A DNA stretch of 64,000 bases from Afipia sp. 1NLS2. GTDB lineage: Bacteria; Pseudomonadota; Alphaproteobacteria; Rhizobiales; Xanthobacteraceae. Below are positions 1-10,759 of this stretch, one piece after another. The position numbers and the translations under genes are program-made. A model generated the notes under the pieces. It searched no databases. It was not told the origin of the DNA and saw nothing but the letters and a program-made list of their open reading frames with translations. Position 1 is the stretch's first letter, and each line of letters begins with the position of its first letter. The stretch lies in NCBI RefSeq assembly GCF_000178995.1, contig NZ_ADVZ01000004.1, forward strand, positions 186,001-250,000. Direction: 5' to 3'.

Positions 1-2
1 AA

Positions 3-1094
<1,092 letters not shown>

Positions 1095-1113
1095 GAAGCG
1101 CTTTCACGATTTT

Positions 1114-1155
1114 CAGGCCGTACCTTCGTCATGAAGGTGCGGCCTGATGCTTTTT
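1114..1155 (+). terminator. Rho-independent terminator after ppdK
   Basis: A 14-bp stem (CAGGCCG, a T-G wobble, ACCTTC, paired with the matching right arm) closes a 5-base loop and is followed within four bases by five T residues. It sits 20 bp after the ppdK stop. Confidence 0.85.
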
Positions 1156-1356
1156 GTGCGTTGACTGATTTTTTACCACACTGTGAAAATCGCCATTTAC
1201 CAAGCATTACGGCGTGATCGCCGAAATGGTGCGATATTATTGCGTGTGGCGCGCCTGCACCGCAATTAACCCAGCGGCAACTTTAATTCGATATCACCAA
1301 AAACGATCAAATTGCACTGAATGTGCGAGGAGATCGCGTGTGTGTAGTGTTGTTGC

Positions 1357-2754
1357 GTGAGCGTAATGATGGTTATGTTGCGTGACAGGCTGAAGGGCGC
1401 AAATTTTGCGCCCTTCAGTTTTGTTCTCTGCCTTCTCGCGATGATGCCGACCGAAATCGGTTATCAGGACATCGCTTCGCAGCTCGCGCACCAGCCGGGC
1501 GTCGCGCAGCGCTGGCAGCAGCATCTGTTTGCGACCCCGCGCAATGCGCTCCGCATCGCTTCCTTCAATTTCGTCCGCCCGATCGGCACCGATGTACCCG
1601 ATGCCGCCTCGGTGACGCTTGTGAGCCTTGGCGGCCGCAATTCGGATATCACCGGCTCGCTCGGTGGGGGTAACCCGTTCGCTCCGGCGGTCCGTCCGCT
1701 GCAGGCCTCCGATTATCCGGCCGTGATGCGTGCCGCGAAGGGAGATCGTCTGCCGTTGGCCGTGCCGCCCGCGCATTCCGTCTCGCCTGCGTCGCAGAAT
1801 ATTCCGGCTGAAGATGCGAAGGCTGCCGCCGAGAACACGGCTGCAGGCGAGCCGCTTGATCAGGAATTGCAGGAGGCGCTGAACTCGCCGCGGCTGCCGC
1901 AATATGACGCGCCCAAGACCGACGATGCCGTTCTTGATGACAGCGCGCTGGCAGCACTCCACGCAACGTCCAGTCATGCGGTCGCGCCGCGCGATCCCTT
2001 CACGGTCAAGACCGCGAGCCTGTTCTTCGGCAGCTCCGCGCTCGGCGACACCGGCGAAACGCTGGAGCGCTGGCAACCCGGCGAGGAGCCGGTCGTGATC
2101 CTGCCGAGCGGCGATCCGGATCTGAAGCAGCACGTCTCTCTTACGCCGAATGCCGATCCGTCGGCAGGTGGAGAGTCGATTGCGCCCAAGGGCGAGGTCA
2201 ACAAGGAATCTCCTGCGCAGCGCCTCCATCTTGATGCGAAGGCGCGCGCCAAGGGCGAGAAGTGCCTCGCGGAAGCGGTGTATTTCGAGGCGCGCGGTGA
2301 AGCCGTGCGCGGCCAGATCGCGGTGGCGCAGGTGGTGATGAACCGCGTGTTCTCGGGCTTCTATCCGACGACGATCTGCGGCGTGGTCTACCAGAACAAG
2401 GGCCGCCATCTCGCCTGCCAGTTCACCTTCGCCTGCGACAACGTCCGCGATGTCATCAACGAGCCGGACATGTGGGAGCGGGCGAAGCGGATCGCCAAGG
2501 CGACGCTGGACGGCAAGCTGTGGCTGCCGGAAGTCGGCAAGTCCACGCATTATCATGCCTACTGGGTGCGTCCGTCATGGGTGCACGAGATGAAGAAGAT
2601 GTATCGCTTCGGCGTCCATACCTTCTACAGACCGAAGGCATGGGGCGACGGCAAGGACGCGCCGAGCTGGGGCAACGCCGCACAGACGGCGGAGATTTCC
2701 AAGGAACTGGTCGCGGAAGCGAAAAGCTCGGCCGAGCTGGAAGCCCGGCGATAA
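1357..2754 (+). CDS. SleB-family cell-wall hydrolase, membrane-anchored
   Basis: 465 residues. A hydrophobic segment at about residues 17-34 (FAPFSFVLCLLAMMP) suggests an N-terminal anchor or uncleaved signal. About 260 residues rich in Ala, Pro and Asp follow, probably a flexible periplasmic spacer. The C-terminal third is the SleB (Hydrolase_2) domain: EAVYFEARGE holds the family's likely catalytic glutamate, followed by VAQVVMNRV, CQFTFACD and HYHAYWVRPSW. SleB enzymes cleave peptidoglycan (cortex in spore formers); in Alphaproteobacteria a wall-remodelling role is an inference. The 260-bp upstream gap holds only the ppdK terminator and an AT-rich stretch likely to contain the promoter. 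It faces nadC convergently with 10 bp between stops. Confidence 0.85.
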   Translation: MSVMMVMLRDRLKGANFAPFSFVLCLLAMMPTEIGYQDIASQLAHQPGVAQRWQQHLFATPRNALRIASFNFVRPIGTDVPDAASVTLVSLGGRNSDITGSLGGGNPFAPAVRPLQASDYPAVMRAAKGDRLPLAVPPAHSVSPASQNIPAEDAKAAAENTAAGEPLDQELQEALNSPRLPQYDAPKTDDAVLDDSALAALHATSSHAVAPRDPFTVKTASLFFGSSALGDTGETLERWQPGEEPVVILPSGDPDLKQHVSLTPNADPSAGGESIAPKGEVNKESPAQRLHLDAKARAKGEKCLAEAVYFEARGEAVRGQIAVAQVVMNRVFSGFYPTTICGVVYQNKGRHLACQFTFACDNVRDVINEPDMWERAKRIAKATLDGKLWLPEVGKSTHYHAYWVRPSWVHEMKKMYRFGVHTFYRPKAWGDGKDAPSWGNAAQTAEISKELVAEAKSSAELEARR

Positions 2755-2764
2755 GACGCCGCGC

Positions 2765-3652
2765 TTACACTTCAATATCCAGCGCGACGTCGAAATTCGG
2801 AGCCGAATGGGTCAGCGCGCCGGACGAGGCGTAGTCCACGCCGGTCTTCGCGATCTCTGCGATGCGATCCACGGTGACGCCGCCAGACACTTCCAGCACC
2901 ACGCGGCCCGCCGCAAGTGCAACCGCCTCGTGCAGCGTCGGGATATCCATATTGTCGAGCAGGACGACATCGGCGAGTCCAGTCGCAAGCACTTCGCGCA
3001 ACTGATCGAGCGTGTCGACCTCGATTTCCACCTTGACCAGATGCCCCGCGACCGCGCGGGCACGTTTCAGCACCTCGGAGATGCTGCCCGCCACCGCGAT
3101 GTGGTTGTCCTTGATGAGGATGGCATCATCGAGCCCGAAGCGGTGGTTGAAGCCGCCGCCGCAGCGCACGGCGTATTTCTCCAGCGCGCGCAGGCCCGGC
3201 GTGGTTTTGCGGGTGCAGCAGATGCGCAGCTTGGTGCCTGCGGTCTGTTTCACATAGCTCGCCGTCAGAGTGGCGATGCCGGACAGGCGGCCGACGAAAT
3301 TGAGCGCGACGCGCTCGGCTGCGAGCACGGCGCGGGCGGGGCCCACGATGGTGAGAAGCGATTTCCCCTTCGTAACGGTATCGCCATCGCGGGCGTGAGC
3401 CTCGATCTTCATCTCAGGCGCAAGCTGCCGGAATGCCTCGATCGCGAGCGGCAGGCCCGCGATGATGCCGGGCTGCCGCGCGACCATGACCGCGCGGGCA
3501 GGAGTTTCTTCCGGAATGGTGGCGATGGAGGTGATGTCGCCGGCGCGGCCGAGGTCTTCCGCGAGCGCATGCCGCACGGCGTCCGTGATGGTCGGCAGCG
3601 CCAGAAAGCCATCCGGGAGAAGCAGCGAAGCGGGGGACGTTGTTGCCGTCAT
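2765..3652 (-). CDS. nadC: Nicotinate-nucleotide pyrophosphorylase (quinolinate phosphoribosyltransferase)
   Basis: 295 residues, normal length. NadC joins quinolinate to PRPP to give nicotinate mononucleotide and CO2, the last step of the de novo route before NAD assembly. The family signature is complete: [10 protein letters not shown] near the N terminus, [12 protein letters not shown], the PRPP/quinolinate-site block [16 protein letters not shown] followed by [10 protein letters not shown], then LIKDNH and a C-terminal LEVSGG. Its ATG overlaps the nadB stop by 4 bp, which indicates translational coupling. It is the last gene of nadA-nadB-nadC. Confidence 0.97.
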   Translation of the reverse strand: MTATTSPASLLLPDGFLALPTITDAVRHALAEDLGRAGDITSIATIPEETPARAVMVARQPGIIAGLPLAIEAFRQLAPEMKIEAHARDGDTVTKGKSLLTIVGPARAVLAAERVALNFVGRLSGIATLTASYVKQTAGTKLRICCTRKTTPGLRALEKYAVRCGGGFNHRFGLDDAILIKDNHIAVAGSISEVLKRARAVAGHLVKVEIEVDTLDQLREVLATGLADVVLLDNMDIPTLHEAVALAAGRVVLEVSGGVTVDRIAEIAKTGVDYASSGALTHSAPNFDVALDIEV

Positions 3653-5247
3653 GCCAGGCTTCCGATCACCTCGGCGAGCGAAGGCGTGCGGACGAGGTCT
3701 GCCGCGACATGGCGTGCGGCGGAGAGCGTCGTCATGGTGCGGCGGGCAAAATCGGGATTGGCCTTCGGAAAATCAGAGCGGAAATGCGCGCCACGGCTTT
3801 CCTCGCGGACATAGGCACTGGTTGCGACGAGGAGCGCCGTCGTCGCCATGTTGCGCAGCGCGATGCTTTCGGAGGTGGCTTTGATTTCGCCAAAGACGCG
3901 GATCGCCTTCGCGAGTCCATCGGCGTCGCGGATGACGCCGACATGGGTGCTCATCGTCTCGCGCAATCTGGCCTCGAGATCTTTTTCAGGCGCAGACGAA
4001 TGTTCCTTCGTGGCGGATGCGATGGAATCCGGCGCCTGCCAGTGAAGGCGGCGGATATCGTCGGCGATGCGCGCGGCATAGACCACGGCTTCCAGCAGCG
4101 AGTTGGAGGCGAGACGGTTGGCGCCATGCGCGCCGGTGGATGACACTTCGCCCGCGGCCCACAGGCCGACAATGGAGGAGCGTCCGCGCCCGTCCACGGC
4201 GATGCCGCCCATGTGGTAATGCGCGGCGGGCGCAATCGGGATCGGTTGCGTGGCGGCGTCGATCCCGCCCGCGAGGCAGCTTTCATAGACGGTCGGGAAT
4301 TTCTGGGCGAAGGCTGCGCCGACGGCTTTGGTGGCGTCGAGGAATGCGCCGCGTCCGGCGGCGATCTCCGCGAACACACCACGCGCAACGATATCGCGCG
4401 GCGCAAGCTCGGCGAGGGGATCGATCTTGAGCATGAAACGCTCGCCGTCACCGTTGATCAGCGTCGCGCCTTCGCCGCGCAGCGCTTCGGTGGCGAGCGG
4501 GGCGGGGTCCTTGCCGATCATCACGGCGGTCGGATGGAATTGCACGAATTCCGGATCGGCGATCACCGCGCCCGCGCGGGCGGCGATGGCAAGACCACCG
4601 CCATAGGATTCGGCGGGGTTGGTGGTGACGGCATAGAGATGACCGATGCCTCCGGTCGCGAGCACCACGGCGCGCGCGGGCAACGCAAGGGTCTCTCCAT
4701 TAGCGGTGCTGCGCAGCCGCAGTCCCGTCACCGCGCCATTCGCGACCAGTAATTCCTCGGCGCTGTAGCCTTCGATCACCTTGATCGACGGCGTCTTGCG
4801 CACGGTCTCGATCAGGGCGGTGACGATAGCCTTGCCGGCACGGTCGCCCTGGACATGGACGATGCGGCGCGCGGAGTGCGCGGCCTCGCGGCCAACCGCA
4901 AGCCTGCCTTCGAGATCGCGGTCGAACGGCACGCCATAGCTCAGAAGGTCATCAATGCGTCCCGCGGCTTCGCTGGCCAGTCGATGCGCCACGGCTTCAT
5001 CGACGATGCCGCCGCCGACGGCGATGGTGTCGCGCGCGTGCGCTTCAGGGGTGTCGCCTTCGCCGACGGCCGCGGCGATGCCGCCCTGCGCCCACACGCT
5101 GGACGCGCCTTCGCCGAGCGAGGCGGCCGAAATGACGGTGACGGGACGTGGAGCGAGTTTCAGTGCGCAGAACAGGCCCGCAAGCCCCGCGCCGACGATG
5201 ACGACATGGTCGGGCGACTGCGCCCGAGCGGCTTCCTTGTGGCTCAT
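3649..5247 (-). CDS. nadB: L-aspartate oxidase
   Basis: 532 residues. NadB is a cytosolic flavoprotein that oxidises L-aspartate to iminoaspartate, which NadA condenses with dihydroxyacetone phosphate. The N-terminal FAD-binding Rossmann motif is [16 protein letters not shown], followed by [14 protein letters not shown], the motif typical of aspartate oxidases and the related succinate dehydrogenase flavoproteins. HPTA in the middle and [17 protein letters not shown] near residue 380 contain active-site residues. Second gene of the nad operon, 61 bp after nadA and overlapping nadC by 4 bp. Confidence 0.97.
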   Translation of the reverse strand: MSHKEAARAQSPDHVVIVGAGLAGLFCALKLAPRPVTVISAASLGEGASSVWAQGGIAAAVGEGDTPEAHARDTIAVGGGIVDEAVAHRLASEAAGRIDDLLSYGVPFDRDLEGRLAVGREAAHSARRIVHVQGDRAGKAIVTALIETVRKTPSIKVIEGYSAEELLVANGAVTGLRLRSTANGETLALPARAVVLATGGIGHLYAVTTNPAESYGGGLAIAARAGAVIADPEFVQFHPTAVMIGKDPAPLATEALRGEGATLINGDGERFMLKIDPLAELAPRDIVARGVFAEIAAGRGAFLDATKAVGAAFAQKFPTVYESCLAGGIDAATQPIPIAPAAHYHMGGIAVDGRGRSSIVGLWAAGEVSSTGAHGANRLASNSLLEAVVYAARIADDIRRLHWQAPDSIASATKEHSSAPEKDLEARLRETMSTHVGVIRDADGLAKAIRVFGEIKATSESIALRNMATTALLVATSAYVREESRGAHFRSDFPKANPDFARRTMTTLSAARHVAADLVRTPSLAEVIGSLA

Positions 5248-5308
5248 GCCGTTTGCCTTTGATACGCCGGCCGGCGGTCCATGAGGCCGCCGGTTGTCCG
5301 GCTTTTGG

Positions 5309-6415
5309 TCAGTTCTTCAGATTCACCATCCGCTCCACCGAGCGGCGGGCCTTGTCCGCGATCATCGGGTCGATCACGATTTCCTCGCGCATGTACAACA
5401 GGCTGTCGAGGATCTTCGGCAGCGTGATGCGCTTCATGTGCGGGCACAGATTGCACGGCTTGACGAAGTTGATCTCCGGCAACTCCGCCTGCACGTTGTC
5501 GGCCATCGAACATTCGGTGACCATGACGACGCGCTTGGGTTTGTTGTTGCGAACCCAGTCGATCATGTGCGCGGTCGAGCCGGTGAAGTCCGCTTCCTTG
5601 ATGACGTCGGGCGGACATTCCGGATGCGCGATGATCTGCACGTCCGGGTCGGCGGCGCGATAACTGCGCAGCTCGTCGCCGGTAAAGCGCTCGTGCACCT
5701 CGCACGCGCCCTTCCAGGCGATGATCTTCACCTTGGTTTTTGTCGCAACGTATTTCGCAAGGTACTGGTCCGGCACCATGATGACGGTGTCGCTGCCGAG
5801 GCTCTCGACAACCTGCACGGCGTTCGAGGAGGTGCAGCAGATATCGACTTCTGCCTTCACGTCGGCCGAGGTGTTGACGTAGGCGACCACCGGCACGCCA
5901 GGGAAGCGCTCGCGCAACAGGCGCACGTCCTCGCCGGTGATCGATGAGGCGAGCGAGCAGCCCGCGCGCGAATCCGGGATCAGTACGGTCTTGGCCGGGT
6001 TCAGGATCTTCGAGGTCTCGGCCATGAAGTGCACGCCGCACTGGACGATGACGTCGGCTTTCACTTTCGTCGCCTCGATGGCGAGCTTCAGCGAGTCGCC
6101 GCCGACGTCGCCGACGCAGTGGAAGATTTCCGGTGTCTGGTAGTTGTGCGCGAGGATCACGGCGTTGCGCTCGCGCTTCAGGTCGTTGATCGCCTTGATG
6201 TAGGGCGCCATGAACGGCCACTCGACCGGCGGGATGACTTCCTTGACGCGCTCATAGAGGTGCGCGGTCGCGCGCTCGACCTCGGGGGTCCATTCCAGCG
6301 AGGGCGACGGCAGCGAGGTAAAGCGTTCGCGCGACGGGCAGCGGTCAGCAGCCGGGTTCTTGGGTAGAGCGGGAGTGCCGAAGTCTTCGGGTCCAAACAG
6401 TCCAGTCAGCGGCAT
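5309..6415 (-). CDS. nadA: Quinolinate synthase A
   Basis: 368 residues. NadA is a 4Fe-4S enzyme that makes quinolinate from iminoaspartate and dihydroxyacetone phosphate. Conserved features are [12 protein letters not shown], the cysteine in [18 protein letters not shown] and the C-terminal [11 protein letters not shown]; one cysteine from each region is expected to bind the cluster. I chose the ATG at 6415: AGGGAG lies 6-7 bases upstream of it, whereas the in-frame ATG at 6421 would touch that ribosome-binding site directly. A 23-bp palindrome ends just before the ribosome-binding site and is the likely operator. First gene of nadABC. Confidence 0.96.
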   Translation of the reverse strand: MPLTGLFGPEDFGTPALPKNPAADRCPSRERFTSLPSPSLEWTPEVERATAHLYERVKEVIPPVEWPFMAPYIKAINDLKRERNAVILAHNYQTPEIFHCVGDVGGDSLKLAIEATKVKADVIVQCGVHFMAETSKILNPAKTVLIPDSRAGCSLASSITGEDVRLLRERFPGVPVVAYVNTSADVKAEVDICCTSSNAVQVVESLGSDTVIMVPDQYLAKYVATKTKVKIIAWKGACEVHERFTGDELRSYRAADPDVQIIAHPECPPDVIKEADFTGSTAHMIDWVRNNKPKRVVMVTECSMADNVQAELPEINFVKPCNLCPHMKRITLPKILDSLLYMREEIVIDPMIADKARRSVERMVNLKN

Positions 6416-6426
6416 GGTCATCTCCC

Positions 6427-6449
6427 TATATACTCGAATTGAGCATATA
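6427..6449. promoter_or_regulatory. Palindromic operator before nadA, candidate NadQ site
   Basis: Imperfect 23-bp inverted repeat of the form TATAT-n-CTC-n-A..T-n-GAG-n-ATATA; 9 of 11 arm positions are complementary around base 6438. It lies 12 bp upstream of the nadA start and abuts its ribosome-binding site, so a bound protein would block transcription of nadABC. NadQ, predicted from comparative genomics as the NAD-biosynthesis regulator of Alphaproteobacteria, is encoded at 9772-10755. Assigning this site to NadQ is an inference. Confidence 0.6.
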
Positions 6450-6688
6450 TGGTGTCTGAGAAAACCGGCGAAGGCCGGTGTGTTGCCCTACCTGAACTTT
6501 CCGCCGGTATGGCGATCAGTTATCCTCAACTAGAGCAAAACAAATATAACAGGTCTTTGACGTCCTCGCCAGAGCTTCCTGCAAATTTATTCGGCCGGGA
6601 ATAGGAGGGCTTCTGCATAACACCATCGTCGATTTGACGCCCCGCTTCTCGCTATTACTGTTCGCCTGCACGAATGAAGGAGCAAGTT

Positions 6689-7675
6689 GTGGGAACGTTC
6701 AAAGCCATCCGCATCGACAAGGCCGAGAAGGGCACTGTCGCGGCGCTGACGCAGTTCGACGAAAGCGAGTGGATGGAGGGCGACGTGGTCGTCGCCGTCG
6801 AATGGTCCACCCTCAACTATAAGGATGGCTTGGCGCTCACCGGCAAGGGCCCAGTGGTGCGGCGCTTCCCGATGATCGCCGGAATCGACTTCGCGGGCAC
6901 TGTGATTTCGTCCGAAAATCCGAAATGGAAGGTGGGCGACAAGGTGATCGGCACCGGCTGGGGCATGGGTGAAACCCATCTCGGCGCCTATGCGGAGAAG
7001 ACCCGCGTCAAGGGCGACTGGCTGGTGCGGCTGCCGGCGGGCATGAGTGCGCGCGACGCGATGGCGATCGGCACGGCTGGCTTCACCGCCATGCTGTCGG
7101 TGCTGGCGCTGGAAAAGCATGGCATCACGCCGAAGGATGGCCCGGCGATTGTCACCGGCGCTGTCGGCGGCGTCGGCTCGGTCGCTGTGAGCCTGCTGGC
7201 GAAGGCCGGTTATCACGTCATCGCCTCCACCGGCCGCGCCAGTGAAAGCGGTTATCTCAAGGATCTCGGCGCGGCGGAGATCATCGGTCGCGAGGAACTC
7301 TCAGGGCCCGCAAAGCCGCTCGCCAAGGAGCGCTGGGCGGCGGGCGTGGACAGCGTCGGCTCGACGACGCTCGCCAACGTGCTGTCGATGACCAAGGCCC
7401 ATGGCGCCATCGCCGCCTGCGGGTTAGCAGCCGGCATGGACCTGCCGACCACCGTCGCGCCTTTCATTTTGCGCGGGGTGTGCCTTTTGGGTATCGACTC
7501 GGTGATGTGCCCGCTGCCGCTGCGGGAAGCCGCCTGGGCGCGGCTGGCGAAGGATCTGGATAAGGCAAAACTTGCTGAAATAACTCGGGAAATTTCGCTC
7601 GACGAGGTGATTGCCGCCGGTTCCGATATTCTCGCGGGCAAGGTCCGTGGCCGCGTGGTGGTGAAAATAGCCTGA
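6689..7675 (+). CDS. acuI: MDR-family quinone-oxidoreductase-like protein, AcuI/YhdH type (acrylyl-CoA reductase)
   Basis: 328 residues. A zinc-independent medium-chain reductase of the AcuI/YhdH subgroup, which reduces acrylyl-CoA to propionyl-CoA with NADPH. It shows the N-terminal GroES-like fold (STLNYKDGLALTGKGPV, with GIDFAGTV) and the nucleotide-binding stretch VTGAVGGVGSVAVSLLAK near residue 150; YKDGLA and the AVGGVGS loop are typical of the subgroup. The GTG at 6689 is preferred because AAGGAG lies 6 bases upstream; that ribosome-binding site falls inside the frame that would begin at the ATG at 6674. It is transcribed alone. The exact substrate is inferred from family only. Confidence 0.85.
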   Translation: MGTFKAIRIDKAEKGTVAALTQFDESEWMEGDVVVAVEWSTLNYKDGLALTGKGPVVRRFPMIAGIDFAGTVISSENPKWKVGDKVIGTGWGMGETHLGAYAEKTRVKGDWLVRLPAGMSARDAMAIGTAGFTAMLSVLALEKHGITPKDGPAIVTGAVGGVGSVAVSLLAKAGYHVIASTGRASESGYLKDLGAAEIIGREELSGPAKPLAKERWAAGVDSVGSTTLANVLSMTKAHGAIAACGLAAGMDLPTTVAPFILRGVCLLGIDSVMCPLPLREAAWARLAKDLDKAKLAEITREISLDEVIAAGSDILAGKVRGRVVVKIA

Positions 7676-7797
7676 GGATGTTCAGGCTTTGCAAACCATA
7701 GTGCTCCATTGTTGCCATGGTTGATATGGTAATCAGGGACTTAAGATCGGCGTTTGTCGCGGTCTCATCCCGAATGTCACGAGTTGGAGTGGTTCGC

Positions 7798-8310
7798 ATG
7801 TTCGCGCGATTGGCTTTTGGTGTTGCGCTTGCCGGGTGCGCGGTCGCGCCCGCTTTCGCCGAGCAGATGGATGCCAGTCAGGCGCGCAAGTTCGTCGCCA
7901 ATAAACTGTTCTCCTTCACTTGCTTCGACGGCACCAAGGGCGCCGGCCGCATCTATGAGGACGGCTCTGCGGCGGGATCGGTCCAGTTCGGCGGCTCGGG
8001 CCCGCTGCGCCATATGCGGTTGCCCAGCAACACGCTTCAGGTCCGCTCCGGTGCGGTCTGCGCCTCGATCAAGGGCATGCCGTTCGAGCCGTGTTTCAAC
8101 CTGAACAAGTATGACGAAGTCAGCTTCCGCGGTTCGGTATCCGGGCTTGGATTCGCTTATTGCGATTTCCACCGCCAGGGCAATGTCCGCACCTTCCTGA
8201 CGCGGATGATCCGCAAGCCGCGCTCGCTGCATCCGCCGCACAAGACGGAGGCGAATGCCGAGGTGCGTTCCGAGCCGGTGGCGGAGTTGCGCCGGACCAA
8301 GACCGACTAA
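7798..8310 (+). CDS. Secreted conserved hypothetical protein
   Basis: 170 residues from the ATG at 7798. A clear signal peptide (MFARLAFGVALAGCAVAPAF, then AEQ) makes it periplasmic or exported; CAVAPAFA could be read as a weak lipobox but the AFA-E cleavage looks better. The mature protein has four cysteines (FTCFDG, AVCASI, EPCFNL, AYCDFH), suggesting two disulfides, and a basic C-terminal tail. I do not recognise a named domain. The start was chosen for the signal peptide; the frame is open further upstream. It ends 13 bp before the convergent DUF3422 gene. Confidence 0.7.
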   Translation: MFARLAFGVALAGCAVAPAFAEQMDASQARKFVANKLFSFTCFDGTKGAGRIYEDGSAAGSVQFGGSGPLRHMRLPSNTLQVRSGAVCASIKGMPFEPCFNLNKYDEVSFRGSVSGLGFAYCDFHRQGNVRTFLTRMIRKPRSLHPPHKTEANAEVRSEPVAELRRTKTD

Positions 8311-8323
8311 GCGACCAAATTCA

Positions 8324-9652
8324 TCAATCGTGCGAGATGTGGTGCTTGCGAATGCGCCGCACGGTCGCCCAGATCGCCAGTGCGGCGACCGGGATGAAGG
8401 CGGCGATCATATAGGCTGGCTCGATATGGACGTAGCCGGTCTCGTGAGCCGCCTTGGCGACGTAGCCGAACAGGCTGACCACGTAATAAGTGATCGCCGC
8501 GACCGACAGCCCTTCGACGGTGGTCTGCAACCTGAGCTGCATGCGCGTGCGCTCGTTCATCGATTTCAGCAGTTCCTGATTCTGCTTTTCCAGTTCGACA
8601 TTGACGCGCGTGCGTAACAGGTCGGCGGCGCGTGACAGCTTGAGCGACAATTCGGTCTGCCGCGTTTCGGTGGTGGTGCAGGTGCGGATTGCGGGCGCCA
8701 TCCGCCGGGCGAGGAACGAGGTCCATGTCGGCAAGCCACCCATCTTGTGCTCGCCGATGGTCTCCAGCCGCTGGTGGATGATTTCGTCATAGGCGCGCGT
8801 CGCGCCGAAACGAAACACGCTGGCGGCGGCGCCGGCTTCGAGGTCGGCGGCGAGGGCGGCAAGTTCATCGAGCAATTGGCGGTTGCTGCCGAGGTCGTTG
8901 GCCTCGCGCATCTTCTGCGTCACTTCCGCGAGCTTGTGCTCGATCCGGTTGATCGATGGCAACAGCCGCTGCGCTTCCGGCAGACCGAGCAGCGCCAGCG
9001 TCCGATAGGTTTCGATCTCGATCACGCGCTGCACCAGCGCGCCCGCGCGTTCGCTGCTGAGGCCGTTATCGGTGATGAGAATGCGGACGAATCCCGACGG
9101 ATCGAGCCGGAAGTCGCTTGCGTAGGACGCGCTCCCGTCGCTGTTCTCGGCGCTTGCAAGGCTCGCGCGATCGAAAATCTGCTCGACCGGAAGGTGATCC
9201 GGATTCTTCTGGAGGATATGCAGGTCGATCGCGACCAGCAGCGGGCCGGGTTGAGGGATTGCGCGTGTCTGCGGCTCTAGTATCGCCACGTTCGGCGTGA
9301 ACGGCGCGTCATTGAGGGCGGATGGCATCTCCCAGGTGTAGGTGGTGAATTCGGAGTGCTGCTCCCAGCGCAGGGCGGTCGCGCCGAGCGAAACGCGGTA
9401 ATGGTTTTCCGAAGGCCGTGGTCCCGGAAGGCCGCGCGCGATGCAGAAAGCAAGAAGGTTTTGGCGGTCAATCTGGGCGGCGGTCTCATCGGTGTGAAAG
9501 CCGAAATGCAGGATGCGCCGCGGCACGGGGAGTGCGGTGAAGGGGCGGGCGTGCAATTCGTTGAGGATCGCCGCGCGCAGCCGGTGCGGTACCAGAGGAG
9601 GAATCATTGCCGGTTTGTCTGACAGTGCGGCGGTTGTTACATCGTTGGTCAA
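8324..9652 (-). CDS. DUF3422 family membrane protein
   Basis: 442 residues. It matches the proteobacterial DUF3422 family: N-terminal RAAILNELHARPF, central LVAIDLHI, and a C-terminal part with ETRQTELSLKLSRAADLLRTR followed by two membrane helices at about residues 378-395 and 412-430. The region before the helices is helical and could form a coiled coil. The two-helix C terminus after a large soluble part resembles a membrane-anchored cytosolic protein. Function is unknown. The short gap upstream (to the nadQ stop) shows no operon partner. Confidence 0.8.
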   Translation of the reverse strand: MTNDVTTAALSDKPAMIPPLVPHRLRAAILNELHARPFTALPVPRRILHFGFHTDETAAQIDRQNLLAFCIARGLPGPRPSENHYRVSLGATALRWEQHSEFTTYTWEMPSALNDAPFTPNVAILEPQTRAIPQPGPLLVAIDLHILQKNPDHLPVEQIFDRASLASAENSDGSASYASDFRLDPSGFVRILITDNGLSSERAGALVQRVIEIETYRTLALLGLPEAQRLLPSINRIEHKLAEVTQKMREANDLGSNRQLLDELAALAADLEAGAAASVFRFGATRAYDEIIHQRLETIGEHKMGGLPTWTSFLARRMAPAIRTCTTTETRQTELSLKLSRAADLLRTRVNVELEKQNQELLKSMNERTRMQLRLQTTVEGLSVAAITYYVVSLFGYVAKAAHETGYVHIEPAYMIAAFIPVAALAIWATVRRIRKHHISHD

Positions 9653-9771
9653 AGGCTTGATCCTGCAAATCGTCTTTACGCAATGGGCGAGCTGATGAAT
9701 TTTTCGGGCGGCTTTGACGTGGTGTAAAGCCTTTTCATGAGCCCGGCTATGCGCCAGACGGTTGTGGCAGA

Positions 9772-10755
9772 CTACCTGCGTGCACGCACCCGCAGGCCCG
9801 GAGCAGGGCGCTCCTGCAACACTTCGCGGCGAAAGCGAAACAGGGCCGCAGGCCGTCCGCCCGTCCGCGTCGACATCTCGCCGGTCGGCTCGGTCAGCGC
9901 CCCCGCTTCGACGAGGCGGCGGAAGTTCTGTTTGTGCAGATGGCGGCCCGAAATCGCTTCCACCGTATGCTGCAATTCCGTCAGCGTGAATTCCGGCGGC
10001 AGCAGTTCGAACACCACGGGGCGGTACTTCAGCTTGGAGCGCAGCCGCGCGATCGCGGTCGCGAGAATGCGGCGGTGGTCGAAGCGCATCGCGACGCCGA
10101 GCGGCGGCAACGACTTGCGCGCGAGCGCAGCGGAGCGGCCGTCGCGCTTGGCTTCCTCAACGAGGCCTGCCTCATAGAGAAGCTCATAACGGTCGAGGAC
10201 ATGCTCCTCGTCCCAATGGGTGCCTTCGGCGCCAAAGTAAAGCCGCACGCGATCGGCGCGGCCGAGCGCCCGGTTGGCGTTCCGTGCATCCGATGCCGCC
10301 GCCCATGCCTGCAGGGCGGGAAGAATTTCCCGGTCGATCATCGCAGGCTTGGCGACGCGCCAGTCTTCCCAGGGGAAGTAGCGGTACCACGGTTCGAATG
10401 TCGCGCCCTCGACCTTGGGAGAGGATTCGCCATCGACGCTGCGCGTCAGCGCAAGATAGCCGATGGAGGCGACATGCACGCCGGTGTGGTCGAGCGTTGC
10501 GTGGCGGCCCCGGTCGCCGAAGGTATAGAGCTGCTCGACATAGCCGAGGCTGAGGCCGGTCTGTTCGGCCACCCACGCCCGCAGGCCGATTTCGAAGGTG
10601 CGATGGCTGACCGCGTCGAACGGGCCAAACGGCAGGCCCGCAAGTTCATCCTGTCCGCTGCCCGGTGCGGTGAGGATCAGTGGTTCGTTGTCGTTGATCG
10701 ACACGATGGCAGCAGTCAGGCCGATCTCGATGGGGGTCAGCGACTTCTCTGCCAT
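9772..10755 (-). CDS. nadQ: NAD biosynthesis regulator NadQ (Nudix-like plus winged helix)
   Basis: 327 residues from the ATG at 10755. It matches the alphaproteobacterial NadQ/COG4111 type: an N-terminal Nudix-related domain (IEIGLTAAIVSINDNEPLIL, GLPFGPFD, FEIGLRAWV) without a complete catalytic Nudix box, a central helical part, and a C-terminal winged helix (FTLTELQHTVEAISG, then NFRRLVEAG and GRPAALFRFRREVL). The family is predicted to repress nadABC in response to an NAD-related ligand. It lies 3.3 kb from nadA, whose promoter carries a suitable palindrome. The start is 4 bp after the stop of the phosphatase gene, so the two are probably cotranscribed. Confidence 0.8.
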   Translation of the reverse strand: MAEKSLTPIEIGLTAAIVSINDNEPLILTAPGSGQDELAGLPFGPFDAVSHRTFEIGLRAWVAEQTGLSLGYVEQLYTFGDRGRHATLDHTGVHVASIGYLALTRSVDGESSPKVEGATFEPWYRYFPWEDWRVAKPAMIDREILPALQAWAAASDARNANRALGRADRVRLYFGAEGTHWDEEHVLDRYELLYEAGLVEEAKRDGRSAALARKSLPPLGVAMRFDHRRILATAIARLRSKLKYRPVVFELLPPEFTLTELQHTVEAISGRHLHKQNFRRLVEAGALTEPTGEMSTRTGGRPAALFRFRREVLQERPAPGLRVRARR

Positions 10756-10759
10756 CGCC

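Noticed and set aside
2807-3814. 335-codon plus-strand frame
   Set aside because: Antisense to nadC and nadB; His/Asp/Arg-rich shadow composition.
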